A stretch of 64,000 nucleotides of DNA from positions 1,550,001-1,614,000 of the forward strand of contig CAVZFL010000001.1 in assembly GCA_963774555.1 (NCBI GenBank). Reading direction: 5' to 3'. Position numbers and translations under genes: made by a program. The DNA comes from VRUE01 sp963774555 (lineage in GTDB: Bacteria; Actinomycetota; Thermoleophilia; Solirubrobacterales; 70-9). How positions within the stretch are numbered: the stretch's first letter is position 1; every line of letters starts with the position of its first letter. Below are positions 33,541 through 42,312 of the stretch, piece by piece. The notes under the pieces are model-generated. The model was not told the origin of the DNA. It saw only the letters and a program-made list of their open reading frames with translations, and ran no database searches.

Positions 33541-34842
33541 GTGGCCACTCGCTTCGACCCGGCCGGCCCGCTGCGCGGCAATCTGCGCCCGCCGCCCGAC
33601 AAGTCGATCTCCCACCGCGCCGCCCTGATCGCGGCGATGGGCGAGGGCGAGACGACGATCGAGGGCTACCTCGACTCGGCCGACACCCGCTCGACCCTGG
33701 CGGCGGTTCAGGCCCTCGGCGCCGGGGTCGAGGGCGTCAACGGCAGCGCCGTGGAAGCGACGATCCGCGTCCGCGGCGTCGGCCTGCAGGGCGCCGAGCC
33801 GGCCCGGATCGACGTCGGCAACGCCGGCACGCTGCTGCGCCTGCTGCCGGGCTGGCTGGCCGGGCAGCCGCGGGGGCGCTGGACGCTCGACGGCGACGAC
33901 TCGATCCGCCGCCGGCCGGTCGACCGCATCGCCGGGCCGCTGCGCAGAATGGGCGCCCAGCTCAGCTGCCGCGAGGAGCGGCTGCCGCCGCTGCGAGGTC
34001 GAGGCAGCGCCGCTGGAGGGGATCGAGTACGAGCTGCCGATCGCCAGCGCCCAGGTCAAGTCGTGCCTGCTCTTCGCTGGCCTGCTCGCCGAGGGCGACA
34101 CCTGGGTCGGCGAGCCGGCGCGCAGCCGCGACCACACCGAGCGCATGCTCTCCGCCGCCGGGGCAAACGTTGCCTGGCTGCGCGGCGGGATCGCGATCCG
34201 GCCGGCCAAGCGGCTGCAGCCGGGCGAGATCGCGGTGCCGGCCGATTTCTCCTCGGCCGCCTTCTTCCTCGTCGCGGCGCTGCTCGTGCCGGGCAGCGAG
34301 GTGGCGCTGGAGGAGGTCGGCACCAACCCGACCCGCACCGGGCTGCTGCGCGATCCTCGAGCGCATGGGGGCCGAGATCGAGGTCGAGCCGGTGGGCGAG
34401 CGCGGCGGCGAGCCGATCGGGACGATTCGCGCCCGCGCCTCGTCCGCTGCGCGGCACCGAGGTCGGCGGCGAGGAGGTGCCGCTGGCGATCGACGAGCTG
34501 CCCTTGGTCGCGCTCGCTGCCTGCTTCGCCGAGGGCGAGACGACGATCCGCGACGCCGCCGAGCTGCGTCGCAAGGAGTCCGACCGGGTCGCCACCACCT
34601 GCGAGGCGCTGAACGCGCTCGGCGCCAGCGTCGAGCCGGCCGAGGACGGGATGCGGATCGAGGGTGGCGGCGCCTGCGCGGACGGCACCGTCCGCTCCCA
34701 CGGTGACCACCGGATCGCGATGCTCGGCGCCGTCGCCGGCCTCGCCTCGCGCGAAGGGGTCGAGGTCGACGGCATGGAGGCGACCGCGGTCAGCTACCCC
34801 GGCTTCGACGCCGACCTCGCCTCGCTGTCTGACAGCGCCTGA
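33541..34842 (+). CDS. aroA: EPSP synthase (3-phosphoshikimate 1-carboxyvinyltransferase), several frame breaks
   Basis: Sixth shikimate-pathway enzyme, joining phosphoenolpyruvate to shikimate 3-phosphate. GTG start at 33541. Conserved parts: PPPDKSISHRAALIAAMGEG, DVGNAGTLLRLLPGWLAGQ, DGDDSIRRRPVDRI, then in a second frame YELPIASAQVKSCLLFAGLL and RSRDHTERMLSAAG, and back in the first frame AAELRRKESDRVATTCEALN and SHGDHRIAMLGAVAG. Breaks are near 33997, 34353 and 34440, each explained by one extra base. Catalytic residues are all present across the frames. Confidence 0.88.
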   Translation: MATRFDPAGPLRGNLRPPPDKSISHRAALIAAMGEGETTIEGYLDSADTRSTLAAVQALGAGVEGVNGSAVEATIRVRGVGLQGAEPARIDVGNAGTLLRLLPGWLAGQPRGRWTLDGDDSIRRRPVDRIAGPLRRMGAQLSCREERLPPLRGRGSAAGGDRVRAADRQRPGQVVPALRWPARRGRHLGRRAGAQPRPHRAHALRRRGKRCLAARRDRDPAGQAAAAGRDRGAGRFLLGRLLPRRGAARAGQRGGAGGGRHQPDPHRAAARSSSAWGPRSRSSRWASAAASRSGRFAPAPRPLRGTEVGGEEVPLAIDELPLVALAACFAEGETTIRDAAELRRKESDRVATTCEALNALGASVEPAEDGMRIEGGGACADGTVRSHGDHRIAMLGAVAGLASREGVEVDGMEATAVSYPGFDADLASLSDSA

Positions 34843-34868
34843 CGCCGCAGCGTCCATACGCTGCAGCC

Positions 34869-35512
34869 ATGGTCATCGCCATCGACGGTCCCGCCGGGGC
34901 CGGCAAGTCGACCGTTGCCCGCGGCGCTCGCCGAGCGGCTCGGCTTCACCTACCTCGACTCCGGGGCGATGTACCGCTGCGTGGCGCTGGCGGCGCTGCG
35001 AGCGCGGCGTCGACCCCGACGACGGCGACCGCGAGCGGCGATCTGGCCGGCTCGCTCGCGATCGAGCTCGACGGAGGAGCGGGTTCACGCTCGACGACCA
35101 CGACGTCAGCGCGCGCGATCCGCGAGCCCAGGGTGACCGAGGCCGCCTCGCGGGTCTCCGTCCACCCGGCGGTTCGCGAGGCGATGGTCGCCGAGCAGCG
35201 CGCGCTGATCGCCGCCGGTCGCTACGTCGCCGAGGGGCGCGACATCGGCACCGTGGTCAGCCCCGAGGCGCCGCTGAAGGTCTTCCTCACCGCCTCCCCG
35301 AGGAGCGCGCCCGGCGTCGCGCCGCGCAGAGCGGCGAGGACCCGGCCACCGTGCTGGCGGCCCAGCGCGAGCGCGACGGCCGCGACGAGAGCCGCGAGCA
35401 CAGCGCCCTGCGCGTCGCCGAGGACGCGGTGGAGATCGACACCACCGACCTCTCACTCGAGCAGACCGTCGACAAGACCGAGGCGCTCGCCCGCGAGCGG
35501 GGCCTGGCATGA
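34869..35512 (+). CDS. cmk: Cytidylate kinase, many frame breaks
   Basis: Phosphorylates CMP/dCMP with ATP. The P-loop opening MVIAIDGPAGAGKSTVAR is in one frame; ALAERLGFTYLDSGAMYRCV continues in another; VTEAASRVSVHPAVREAMV, YVAEGRDIGTVVSPEAPLKV and finally SREHSALRVAEDAVEIDTTD follow in further frames. At least six single-base shifts lie between 34917 and 35300, the densest cluster in the window. The order aroA-cmk-der is a common conserved arrangement, so an intact essential gene read badly is the best explanation. Confidence 0.85.
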
Positions 35513-35532
35513 GCCAGCGCGGCACCAGCTCG

Positions 35533-35585
35533 CCGGGGTGCAACGTTTTTTCCACCCATCAGGTGGAAAAAACGTTGCACCCCGG
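35533..35585. repeat. Perfect GTGCAACG hairpin between cmk and der
   Basis: Two perfectly complementary 24-base arms (35533-35556 and 35562-35585) with a CATCA loop, carrying GTGCAACG followed by a T6 run and TCCACC. It begins 20 bases after the cmk stop and ends nine bases before the der start. It shares the GTGCAACG block with 23770-23875, and its centre (TTTTCCACC then CAT) matches the palindrome inside rsmB. Confidence 0.92.
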
Positions 35586-35594
35586 AGGTGGCCG

Positions 35595-36914
35595 GTGAGC
35601 CGGCTGCCTACCGTCGCGATCGTCGGCTTTCCCAACGTCGGCAAGAGCACTTTGGTCAACCGGCTGGCGGGAGGGCGGGAGGCGGTGACGCACGCGGAGT
35701 CGGGCGTCACCCGCGACCGCAAGCGCCTGCTCTGCGAGTGGAACGGTGTCGCCTTCGAGCTGCTCGACACCGGCGGCATCGATCTCGCCGACGAGTCCGA
35801 GCTGGCCCGCGACATCCAGCGCCAGGCGCGACTCGGCATCGCCGAGGCCGACGCGGTGCTGCTCGTGGTCGATGCCCGGGCGGGAGTGCGTGCCGGGGAC
35901 GCCGAGCTGGCGAAGACGCTGCGCGGTGCCGAGAAACCGGTGCTGGTCGTCGCCAACAAGGTCGACCGGCCAGAGGACGAGCACCTGACCGCGGAGCTGC
36001 ACGGGCTCGGGCTCGGCGAGCCGTTGCCGGTCTCGGCCAGCCACGGCCTCGGCAGCGGCGACCTGCTCGACCGGGTGGTGGAGCTGCTCGGCGAGCGCGC
36101 TCGTCCCGACCAGCGCGAGGAGGCGACCCACGTCGCCGTGATCGGTCGCCCCAACGCCGGCAAGTCCTCGCTGGTCAACGCCTTCCTCGGCTCCGAGCGG
36201 GTGATCGTCTCCGCCCGCGCCGGCACCACCCGCGATGCGATCGACACCGAGCTCGAAGTCGACGGGCGGCGCGTCGTCCTGGTCGACACGGCGGGCCTGC
36301 GGCGCCGCTCCAAGGTGGCAGGCACGGTCGACTACTACGCCCAGCTGCGCTCCGAACACGCGGTCGGCCGGGCCGACGTGGCGCTGGTCGTCTGCGACGC
36401 CTCGGAGGGGATCACGGCCGAGGATCTGCGGGTGGCCGAGCTGGCGATGAAGGGCGGCTGCGCGACCCTGCTGGCGCTCAACAAGTGGGACGTCACCGCC
36501 ACCGACATCGACGACGCCCGCGCCCGGGTGAAGCAGAAGCTGCGCCTGCGGCCGATGGTCGTCACCTGCTCGGCGACGCGAGGGCGCAATGTCGCCAACC
36601 TGCTGCCGAAGGCGCTGGAGCTGGCCGACAAGGCGGGGGAGCGGATTCCGACGCCGGAGCTGAACCGCTTCATCGCCGACGTCGCGGCGAAGACGCCGCC
36701 GCCGTCCAAACGCGGGCGGCGGCTGCGCATGTACTACGCAGCGCAGGTCGGCGAGCGGCCGCCGCGGATCGCGATCCAGGTCAACGACCGCAAGCTGATC
36801 AGCCGCGACTGGGCCTATCACCTGGAGAACCGCCTGCGCGAGACCTACGAGATGGAGGGGGTCCCGCTGGTGATCGACTTCGTGCCGCATTCGGGGACGC
36901 GGCGGGGGCGCTGA
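35595..36914 (+). CDS. der: Ribosome-assembly GTPase Der (EngA)
   Basis: Double-domain GTPase needed for 50S maturation. 439 residues from the GTG at 35595. First G domain: GFPNVGKSTLVNRL, DTGGID, NKVD; second G domain: GRPNAGKSSLVNAFLG, DTAGLRRRSKV, NKWD; then the KH-like C-terminal domain ending PLVIDFVPHSGTRRGR. The start immediately follows the perfect GTGCAACG hairpin. The frame is clean, in contrast to the genes just upstream. Confidence 0.97.
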   Translation: MSRLPTVAIVGFPNVGKSTLVNRLAGGREAVTHAESGVTRDRKRLLCEWNGVAFELLDTGGIDLADESELARDIQRQARLGIAEADAVLLVVDARAGVRAGDAELAKTLRGAEKPVLVVANKVDRPEDEHLTAELHGLGLGEPLPVSASHGLGSGDLLDRVVELLGERARPDQREEATHVAVIGRPNAGKSSLVNAFLGSERVIVSARAGTTRDAIDTELEVDGRRVVLVDTAGLRRRSKVAGTVDYYAQLRSEHAVGRADVALVVCDASEGITAEDLRVAELAMKGGCATLLALNKWDVTATDIDDARARVKQKLRLRPMVVTCSATRGRNVANLLPKALELADKAGERIPTPELNRFIADVAAKTPPPSKRGRRLRMYYAAQVGERPPRIAIQVNDRKLISRDWAYHLENRLRETYEMEGVPLVIDFVPHSGTRRGR

Positions 36915-36949
36915 CGCCACCGCTCGAAACAACCATTTAGGCTTCCTCC

Positions 36950-38197
36950 ATGACCGAGACCCAGCCGCTCGCCGAGGGCGAGTACCTCTTCACTTCCGAG
37001 TCCGTCACCGAGGGCCACCCCGACAAGGTCGCCGACGCGATCTCCGACGCCGTGCTCGACGCGGTGATGGCTGGCGACCCGGAGGGCCGCGTCGCCTGCG
37101 AGACCCTGGTCAACACCGGCATGGCGGTGGTCTCGGGGGAGATCTCGACCAGCGTCCACCTCGACGTGCCCGAGCTGGTCCGCGAGACGATCCGCGAGAT
37201 CGGCTACGACCACGGCGACTACGGCTACCACTGCGACCACGTCTCGGTCCTGGTCTCGCTCGACAAGCAGTCGCCCGACATCGCCCAGGGCGTCGACAAG
37301 GCCTACGAGACGCGCACCGAGTCGGTCGAGGACGAGCTTTTGATCGCCGGAGCCGGCGACCAGGGAATGATGTTCGGCTACGCCAGCGAGGAGACCGAGG
37401 CGCTGATGCCGATGCCGATCCACCTCGCCCACCGGCTTGCCGAACGGCTCGCCGCGGTGCGCAAGGACGGCAGCCTCGACTACCTCGGCCCCGACGGCAA
37501 GACCCAGGTCACGGTGCGCTACGCCGACGGCCGCCCGGTCAAGGTCGAGAAGCTCTTGATCTCCACCCAGCACGCCGAGGGGGTCGAGTCGGAGTCGAAG
37601 ATCAAGCCCGACCTCTGGGAGAGCGTCGTCCTGCCGGTGCTCGGCGCCGAGGCCGAGGGCCTCTTCGAGGCCGAGCAGCTGCGCCACCACTTCCTCGTCA
37701 ACCCGACCGGCAAGTTCGTCATCGGCGGCCCGGTCGGCGACGCCGGCCTCACCGGCCGCAAGATCATCGTCGACACCTACGGCGGCATGGCCCGCCACGG
37801 CGGCGGCGCCTTCTCCGGCAAGGACCCCTCCAAGGTCGACCGCTCCGCCGCCTACGCCGCCCGCCACGTCGCCAAGAACGTCGTCGCCGCCGGCCTCGCC
37901 CAGCGCTGTGAGGTCCAGGTCGCCTACGCGATCGGCGTAGCCCGCCCGATCTCCCTGATGGTCGAGACCTTCGGCACCGGCAAGCTCCCCGACGCCGAGA
38001 TCTCCCGCCTGGTCGAAGCAGAGTTCGACCTCCGCCCCGGCGCCTTCCGCCAGTACCTCGACCTGCACCGCCCCGTCTTCAAGCAGACCTCGGCCTACGG
38101 CCACTTCGGTCGCGAAGGCGACGCCTTCACCTGGGAGCGGATCGACAGGGCCGAGAAGCTGAAAGCGGCTGCAGGTCTAGAAGCAGCTCCTGCCTAA
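36950..38197 (+). CDS. metK: S-adenosylmethionine synthetase
   Basis: Makes SAM from methionine and ATP; homotetrameric cytoplasmic enzyme. 415 residues. Signatures: FTSESVTEGHPDKVADAISD at the N-terminus, GAGDQGMMFGYA near residue 130 and GGGAFSGKDPSKVDRSAAY near residue 284. A 35-base gap after der leaves no room for a SAM riboswitch. Two large palindromic elements follow the stop. Confidence 0.97.
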   Translation: MTETQPLAEGEYLFTSESVTEGHPDKVADAISDAVLDAVMAGDPEGRVACETLVNTGMAVVSGEISTSVHLDVPELVRETIREIGYDHGDYGYHCDHVSVLVSLDKQSPDIAQGVDKAYETRTESVEDELLIAGAGDQGMMFGYASEETEALMPMPIHLAHRLAERLAAVRKDGSLDYLGPDGKTQVTVRYADGRPVKVEKLLISTQHAEGVESESKIKPDLWESVVLPVLGAEAEGLFEAEQLRHHFLVNPTGKFVIGGPVGDAGLTGRKIIVDTYGGMARHGGGAFSGKDPSKVDRSAAYAARHVAKNVVAAGLAQRCEVQVAYAIGVARPISLMVETFGTGKLPDAEISRLVEAEFDLRPGAFRQYLDLHRPVFKQTSAYGHFGREGDAFTWERIDRAEKLKAAAGLEAAPA

Positions 38198-38209
38198 AGC
38201 TCCGGTGGG

Positions 38210-38355
38210 GAGGGGTCTGGCCGCCCTCCAGTCGAATTGAAGCACCACGCGCTGCGCGCGAGGTGCTGATGAGGAGCGCGGCCTGCGGCCGCGCAAACAC
38301 CGGATTGCATTTCCGCCGCTTCGCGACATTCGACTGGAGGGCGGCCAGACCCCTC
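38210..38355. repeat. Palindromic element D after metK
   Basis: Perfect 28-base outer arms (38210-38237 and 38328-38355) enclose a 90-base core with two internal hairpins (an AGCACC/GGTGCT stem and GCGCGGCC/GGCCGCGC) and a 31-base block at 38301-38331 that recurs exactly in element E. The outer arms of D and E differ from each other but are each self-complementary. Confidence 0.9.
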
Positions 38356-38410
38356 TCTCGGCAGCTTTTGGCAGTTCGAGCTTCTTCGAACGAGGGGAGC
38401 GCTTCGTGAA

Positions 38411-38550
38411 GGATGGCGGGTGTGCCTTTCCGGGAATTGACACCCCAGCGCTTCGCGCTGGGGTGAATTTGGAGCGCGGCTGACGCCGCGCGGAATCGGA
38501 TTGCATTTCCGCCGCTTCGCGACATTCCCGGAAAGGCACACCCGCCATCC
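38411..38550. repeat. Palindromic element E before the PH-domain gene
   Basis: Perfect 27-base outer arms (38411-38437 and 38524-38550). The core has a perfect CACCCCAGCG stem closed by TTCG, a GCGCGGC/GCCGCGC stem, and at 38497-38527 the same 31 bases as element D. D and E therefore share one architecture: outer stem, AATTGA, hairpin, GGAGCGCGGC hairpin, common 31-mer, outer stem. They lie between convergent genes and could be bidirectional terminators or a small mobile repeat. Confidence 0.9.
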
Positions 38551-38578
38551 CACCCAGCAACGGCCCGAGATCTCCGGC

Positions 38579-39082
38579 TTAACTGGGTGGCTGGGGCTCG
38601 CCCAAGCCGTGGCTGCCCGCCGCGGTGGCGCCGGTTGCCTGGTCGACGCTGTGGACGACGTCGGCGGGGTCGGCCACTCCCGCGAAGACGAAGTTGTAGT
38701 CGTCGCCGGCGGCGGTGTCGAAGTCGACGTCGCCGATCTGCATCAGGCGTTGGTAGAGGGACTGCTTGTAGTTGACGTTCTGGACTCGCTCGAGGCGGGT
38801 CTCCTGGACCTCGCGGGAGACGATGCCGCGTTTGATGTTGAGGCGGCGGTCGGTGATTGTGTAGGTGGTCGCGACGCGCATCAGGAAGCCGATCAGGACG
38901 GTGAGGGCGACGCCGACGAGGACGATCAGGAAGACGGTGGCGCTGCTGGCGCCGAAGAGCTTGGCGACGACGGCGATGAGCGCGGCGACCAGGATCCCCT
39001 TCAGGTAGAAGCCGAGGATCGCCCGCCAGGAGGGGTGGCCCTGGAAGATCACCTGCTCCCCGGGGCTGAGGTTGAGCGCCAT
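38579..39082 (-). CDS. Membrane protein with bacterial PH domain (YdbT/bPH2-like)
   Basis: 167 residues from the ATG at 39082. LSPGEQVIFQGHPSWR opens it, two hydrophobic segments follow (about residues 23-70), then a bPH2 domain: TTYTITDRRLNIKRGIVSRE and RVQNVNYKQSLYQRLMQIGD, the usual signature. The C-terminus is a short Ala/Gly/Pro tail. Function of this family is unknown; a membrane-associated scaffold is likely. It converges on metK and diverges from priA. Confidence 0.85.
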   Translation of the reverse strand: MALNLSPGEQVIFQGHPSWRAILGFYLKGILVAALIAVVAKLFGASSATVFLIVLVGVALTVLIGFLMRVATTYTITDRRLNIKRGIVSREVQETRLERVQNVNYKQSLYQRLMQIGDVDFDTAAGDDYNFVFAGVADPADVVHSVDQATGATAAGSHGLGEPQPPS

Positions 39083-39131
39083 CGCTGCGCAGCATAGCCG
39101 CGCTGTCCGCGTTCCTCCATACGGTTGACGG

Positions 39132-41321
39132 GTGTCGATAGCGAGGGTCGAGCCGCTCACCACCGCGCGCGCCTTGCGCGGGCCCTTCGACTACCGCCTG
39201 CCCGAGGCGATGGCCGACTTGGGGGTGGGCAGCGTGGTCCGCGTGCCCTTCGGCCGCCAGCGCCTGCTCGGCGTCGTGGTCGAGCTCGCCGAGGGCTCGG
39301 AGCTGCCGCCGGAGCGCCTGGCGGAGCCGCTCGAGGCGCTCGAGGCGGGGGCGACGCCGGAGCTGGTCCGGCTCGGGCTTTGGATCGCCCGCGAGTACTG
39401 CTCGACCCCGTCGCGGGGCTTGCAGCTGGTGCTTCCGCCGGGGACCGGCGCCGCCGGCCAGCGGGTGCGGACGCGGCTCGAGCTGCGGGCGGAGATCGCC
39501 GCGGCCGGCGAGCAGGCGCTCAGCGGCGGCGAGCGGCTGGGGGTGAAGCAGCGCGCCGTGCTGGAGGCGCTGCGAGCGGGGGAGATGTCGGCGGCGGAGC
39601 TGGCCGCCGCGGTCGGCTCGGACCGCGCCGTGCTGCGGCGCCTGGAGGAGCGCGGGCTGATCGCCACCCGCAGCTCGCGGGTGCGCCGGCGCTCCAGCCA
39701 CCCCGAGGTCGGCGCGGCAGGCGGCAGCCCGCAGCTGCTGCCCGAACAGGAAGCGGCGGTCGAGGGCGTGGTCGCGGCCCTGGACGGCGAGGCCGGCGCG
39801 CCGCGCGAGCTGCTCCTGCACGGGGTCACCGGCTCGGGCAAGACCGAGGTCTACCTGGCGGCGGTCGAGGCGGCCCTGGCGCGGGGCAAGGGCGCGATCG
39901 TGCTCGTCCCCGAGATCGGCCTGGCGCCGCAGGCCGTCGCCCGCTTCCGGGCTCGCCTCGGCGACCGTTTCGCCGTCCTGCACTCGGCCCTCTCCGACGG
40001 CGAGCGCTACGACGAGTGGCGCCGCCTGCGCAGCGGCGAGGCGAGCGTCTGCGTCGGCCCGCGCTCGGCCGTCTTCGCGCCCCTGCGCGACCTCGGCCTG
40101 ATCGTGATCGACGAGGAGCACGACCCCTCCTACAAGCAGGAGGGCGACCCCTGTTACGACGCCCGCACCGTCGCCCGCCGGCGCGCCGCTGAGCGCGGCG
40201 CGGTCCTCCTCGCCGGCACGGCGACACCGCGGCCCGAGTCGTGGCTGGAGCTGCCGCGGCTGGAGCTGCCCAATCGCGTCGACGGCCGGCCGATGCCGCC
40301 GGTGCGGGTGCTCGACATGCGCGAGGCCGACCCGCGCTCGGGGCCGCTGCATCCCGACACCTGGGCTGCCCTGGAGGGCGTGCGCGAGGTGGGCGCGAAG
40401 GCGATCGTGATGGTCAACCGGCGCGGCTTCGCCCCATGGCTGACCTGCCGTTCCTGCGGGCACCACTGGGACTGCCCCAACTGCGACGTCTCGCTGATCG
40501 TCCACCGCCACCGCGGCCGCATGGTCTGCCACCACTGCGCCCACTCCGAGCCCTTGCCGCGGGTTTGCGGCGACTGCGACTCGACCACGCTCTCGCAGGC
40601 TGGGGTGGGGACCGAGCAGGTCGAGGCGCTGCTGGGCGAGCGGCTCGGGCCGATGCCGGTCTTCCGTCTCGACGCCGACACGGCCGCCGGCCGCGGCGCC
40701 CACGCCCGCATCCTCGCCGCCTTCGGCGAGGCCGAGAGTGCCGTCCTGGTCGGCACCCAGATGGTCGCCAAGGGCCACGACTTCCCCGAGGTCACCCTGA
40801 GCGCGATCCTCGATGCCGACGCCACCCTGCGCTTCCCCGACTTCCGCGCCGCCGAGCGCACCTTCGCCATGGTCGCCCAGCTGGCCGGCCGCAGCGGGCG
40901 GGGCGAGGCCGGCGGCGAGGTGATCGTCCAGACCCTGGCCCCGAGCGCGCCCAGCATCGCCCACGCGGCCCGCCACGACGCCGCCTCCTTCCTCGCCGAG
41001 GAGGTCGCTCGGCGGCGGGCGCTGCGCTACCCGCCCTTCTCCCACCTGACCCGGATCGTGCTCAAAGCGGAGTCCGAGGCGCGGCTCGACCGGGCCGCGA
41101 ACGAGCTCGCGGCCAGCCTCGCGCCCGTCCTCCCCGGCGACACCGACCTGCTCGGCCCGGCGCCGATGTTCCGCGTCCGTAACCGCCACCGCCGCCGCAT
41201 CCTGCTCAAGGCCACCGAGCGCGACGCCACCGTCGCCGCCGTCCGCGAGACGGTCGAGCGCCTCGCCGCCGAGCGCTCCCTCCACGGGGTCGCAATCTCA
41301 GTCGACGTCGACCCGCAGTAG
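39132..41321 (+). CDS. priA: Primosomal protein N' (PriA helicase)
   Basis: Superfamily 2 helicase that restarts collapsed replication forks. 729 residues, GTG start. The N-terminal DNA-binding domain runs to about residue 190; Walker A is GVTGSGKTEVYL near 232-243 and the DEAH-type box is IDEEHDPSYKQE. Eight cysteines in four CxxC pairs (CRSCGHHWDCPNC and later CHHC and CGDC) form the two-zinc insertion. GTQMVAKGHDFPEVTL is motif V. All helicase residues appear present, unlike some actinobacterial PriA proteins that lose them. Confidence 0.96.
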   Translation: MSIARVEPLTTARALRGPFDYRLPEAMADLGVGSVVRVPFGRQRLLGVVVELAEGSELPPERLAEPLEALEAGATPELVRLGLWIAREYCSTPSRGLQLVLPPGTGAAGQRVRTRLELRAEIAAAGEQALSGGERLGVKQRAVLEALRAGEMSAAELAAAVGSDRAVLRRLEERGLIATRSSRVRRRSSHPEVGAAGGSPQLLPEQEAAVEGVVAALDGEAGAPRELLLHGVTGSGKTEVYLAAVEAALARGKGAIVLVPEIGLAPQAVARFRARLGDRFAVLHSALSDGERYDEWRRLRSGEASVCVGPRSAVFAPLRDLGLIVIDEEHDPSYKQEGDPCYDARTVARRRAAERGAVLLAGTATPRPESWLELPRLELPNRVDGRPMPPVRVLDMREADPRSGPLHPDTWAALEGVREVGAKAIVMVNRRGFAPWLTCRSCGHHWDCPNCDVSLIVHRHRGRMVCHHCAHSEPLPRVCGDCDSTTLSQAGVGTEQVEALLGERLGPMPVFRLDADTAAGRGAHARILAAFGEAESAVLVGTQMVAKGHDFPEVTLSAILDADATLRFPDFRAAERTFAMVAQLAGRSGRGEAGGEVIVQTLAPSAPSIAHAARHDAASFLAEEVARRRALRYPPFSHLTRIVLKAESEARLDRAANELAASLAPVLPGDTDLLGPAPMFRVRNRHRRRILLKATERDATVAAVRETVERLAAERSLHGVAISVDVDPQ

Positions 41322-41396
41322 AAGCAAAAAGCCTTCGGGGGGAGAGAATTGCGCGCTTAGGCCTTATCGAGGTACTGGAAGGGGTAGCATGAGCCA

Positions 41397-41588
41397 ATGT
41401 GGATGAGACGTTTTGTCAGTGCCCTGGTAGTCGCAATCTTCGCGGTGATCGGAGCAAGGGTAGGGGTGGACGGGTATGGCATCTATGCCTACGAGGTGCT
41501 GGTCCTCCCCTTGGCGCTGATTGTTGGCTTGGTGTTTGAAGCCAAGGTCCAGTCCCATCGCCGGGAACACCGCACTCGCTCCAACTGA
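41397..41588 (+). CDS. Small membrane protein, unknown
   Basis: 63 residues with two hydrophobic segments (FVSALVVAIFAVIGARVG and VLVLPLALIVGLVFEA) and a basic tail (HRREHRTRSN). It sits alone in the gap between priA and def. No family recognised and no clear ribosome site. Codon use is less GC3-rich than its neighbours. It may be a real small gene or a chance frame. Confidence 0.4.
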   Translation: MWMRRFVSALVVAIFAVIGARVGVDGYGIYAYEVLVLPLALIVGLVFEAKVQSHRREHRTRSN

Positions 41589-41667
41589 ACTGGCCAATGG
41601 TCAACTTGCGGGTCGGAGAGGCACCTCTGGCCGGTGTCTGAACTCCCTCGGTCCATAGAATTGATTC

Positions 41668-42312
41668 GTGGCCGAGAAAGCTGAGACGGAGACCGAGGAG
41701 CGCGACGAGAGCGGGGTCGACGCCGAGCTGCTGGAGCGGCGCGAAGCCGCCCTGGCCGAGGTGGTCAAGTTCGGCGATCCGGTGCTGAAGAGCGTGGCCT
41801 CGGCGGTGCGCGAGTTCGGGCCGGAGCTGCGGGCCGAGGTCGAGCGCATGATCGCGATCATGCGCGGCGCGATGGGGGTCGGTCTCGCTGCGACGCAGCT
41901 GGGGATACTGCGCCGCCTGCTCGTCTTCCAGGCCGGGCCCGACAGCGAGCCGACTGCGCTGGTCAACCCCGAGGTCGAGTGGCTCTCCGACGAGGCGGTG
42001 GTCGCCGAGGAGGGCTGCCTCAGCCTGCCGCGGGTCTCGGTTGACGTGGAGCGGCCGCTGCACGCGCGCTTCAGCGGTCTTGACCTCGACGGCGATCCGG
42101 TGCGGATCGAGGCTTCGGGCCTGGAGGCGCGGGTGCTGCAGCACGAGATCGATCACCTCGACGGCGTGCTGATCCTCGACCGCACCGAGCGCGCCCAGCG
42201 CAAGGGCGCGCTGCGGGCGCTGCGCGAGGGCGGCAGCTACAGCCCGCCGCTGGCCGAGCCCGCGGGCGGCGAGGAGGACGGCGAGCACCGCGAGCCGCGC
42301 AGCACCCCGTGA
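41668..42312 (+). CDS. def: Peptide deformylase
   Basis: Metalloenzyme removing the formyl group from nascent proteins. 214 residues, GTG start. All three motifs are present: GVGLAATQLG (GxGLAAxQ), EEGCLSLP (metal cysteine) and QHEIDHLDG (HExxH). It has extensions: about 30 acidic residues at the N-terminus and a Gly/Pro/Glu-rich tail of about 30 residues. The stop overlaps fmt by four bases, the common def-fmt-rsmB order. Confidence 0.96.
   Translation: MAEKAETETEERDESGVDAELLERREAALAEVVKFGDPVLKSVASAVREFGPELRAEVERMIAIMRGAMGVGLAATQLGILRRLLVFQAGPDSEPTALVNPEVEWLSDEAVVAEEGCLSLPRVSVDVERPLHARFSGLDLDGDPVRIEASGLEARVLQHEIDHLDGVLILDRTERAQRKGALRALREGGSYSPPLAEPAGGEEDGEHREPRSTP

Noticed and set aside
31440..35300. 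Programmed ribosomal frameshifting in the aro/cmk genes
   Set aside because: Too many shifts, no slippery sites or common signal, and several genes are affected; consensus error fits better.
38301..38527. Direct repeat of 31 bases as a CRISPR remnant
   Set aside because: Only two copies 196 bases apart, each inside a larger palindrome, with no cas genes.
38127..41285. A very long open frame (over 1000 codons) antisense to priA
   Set aside because: It mirrors the priA codon structure in GC-rich DNA, has low-complexity Arg/Gly/Ala composition and no domain; priA is certain.
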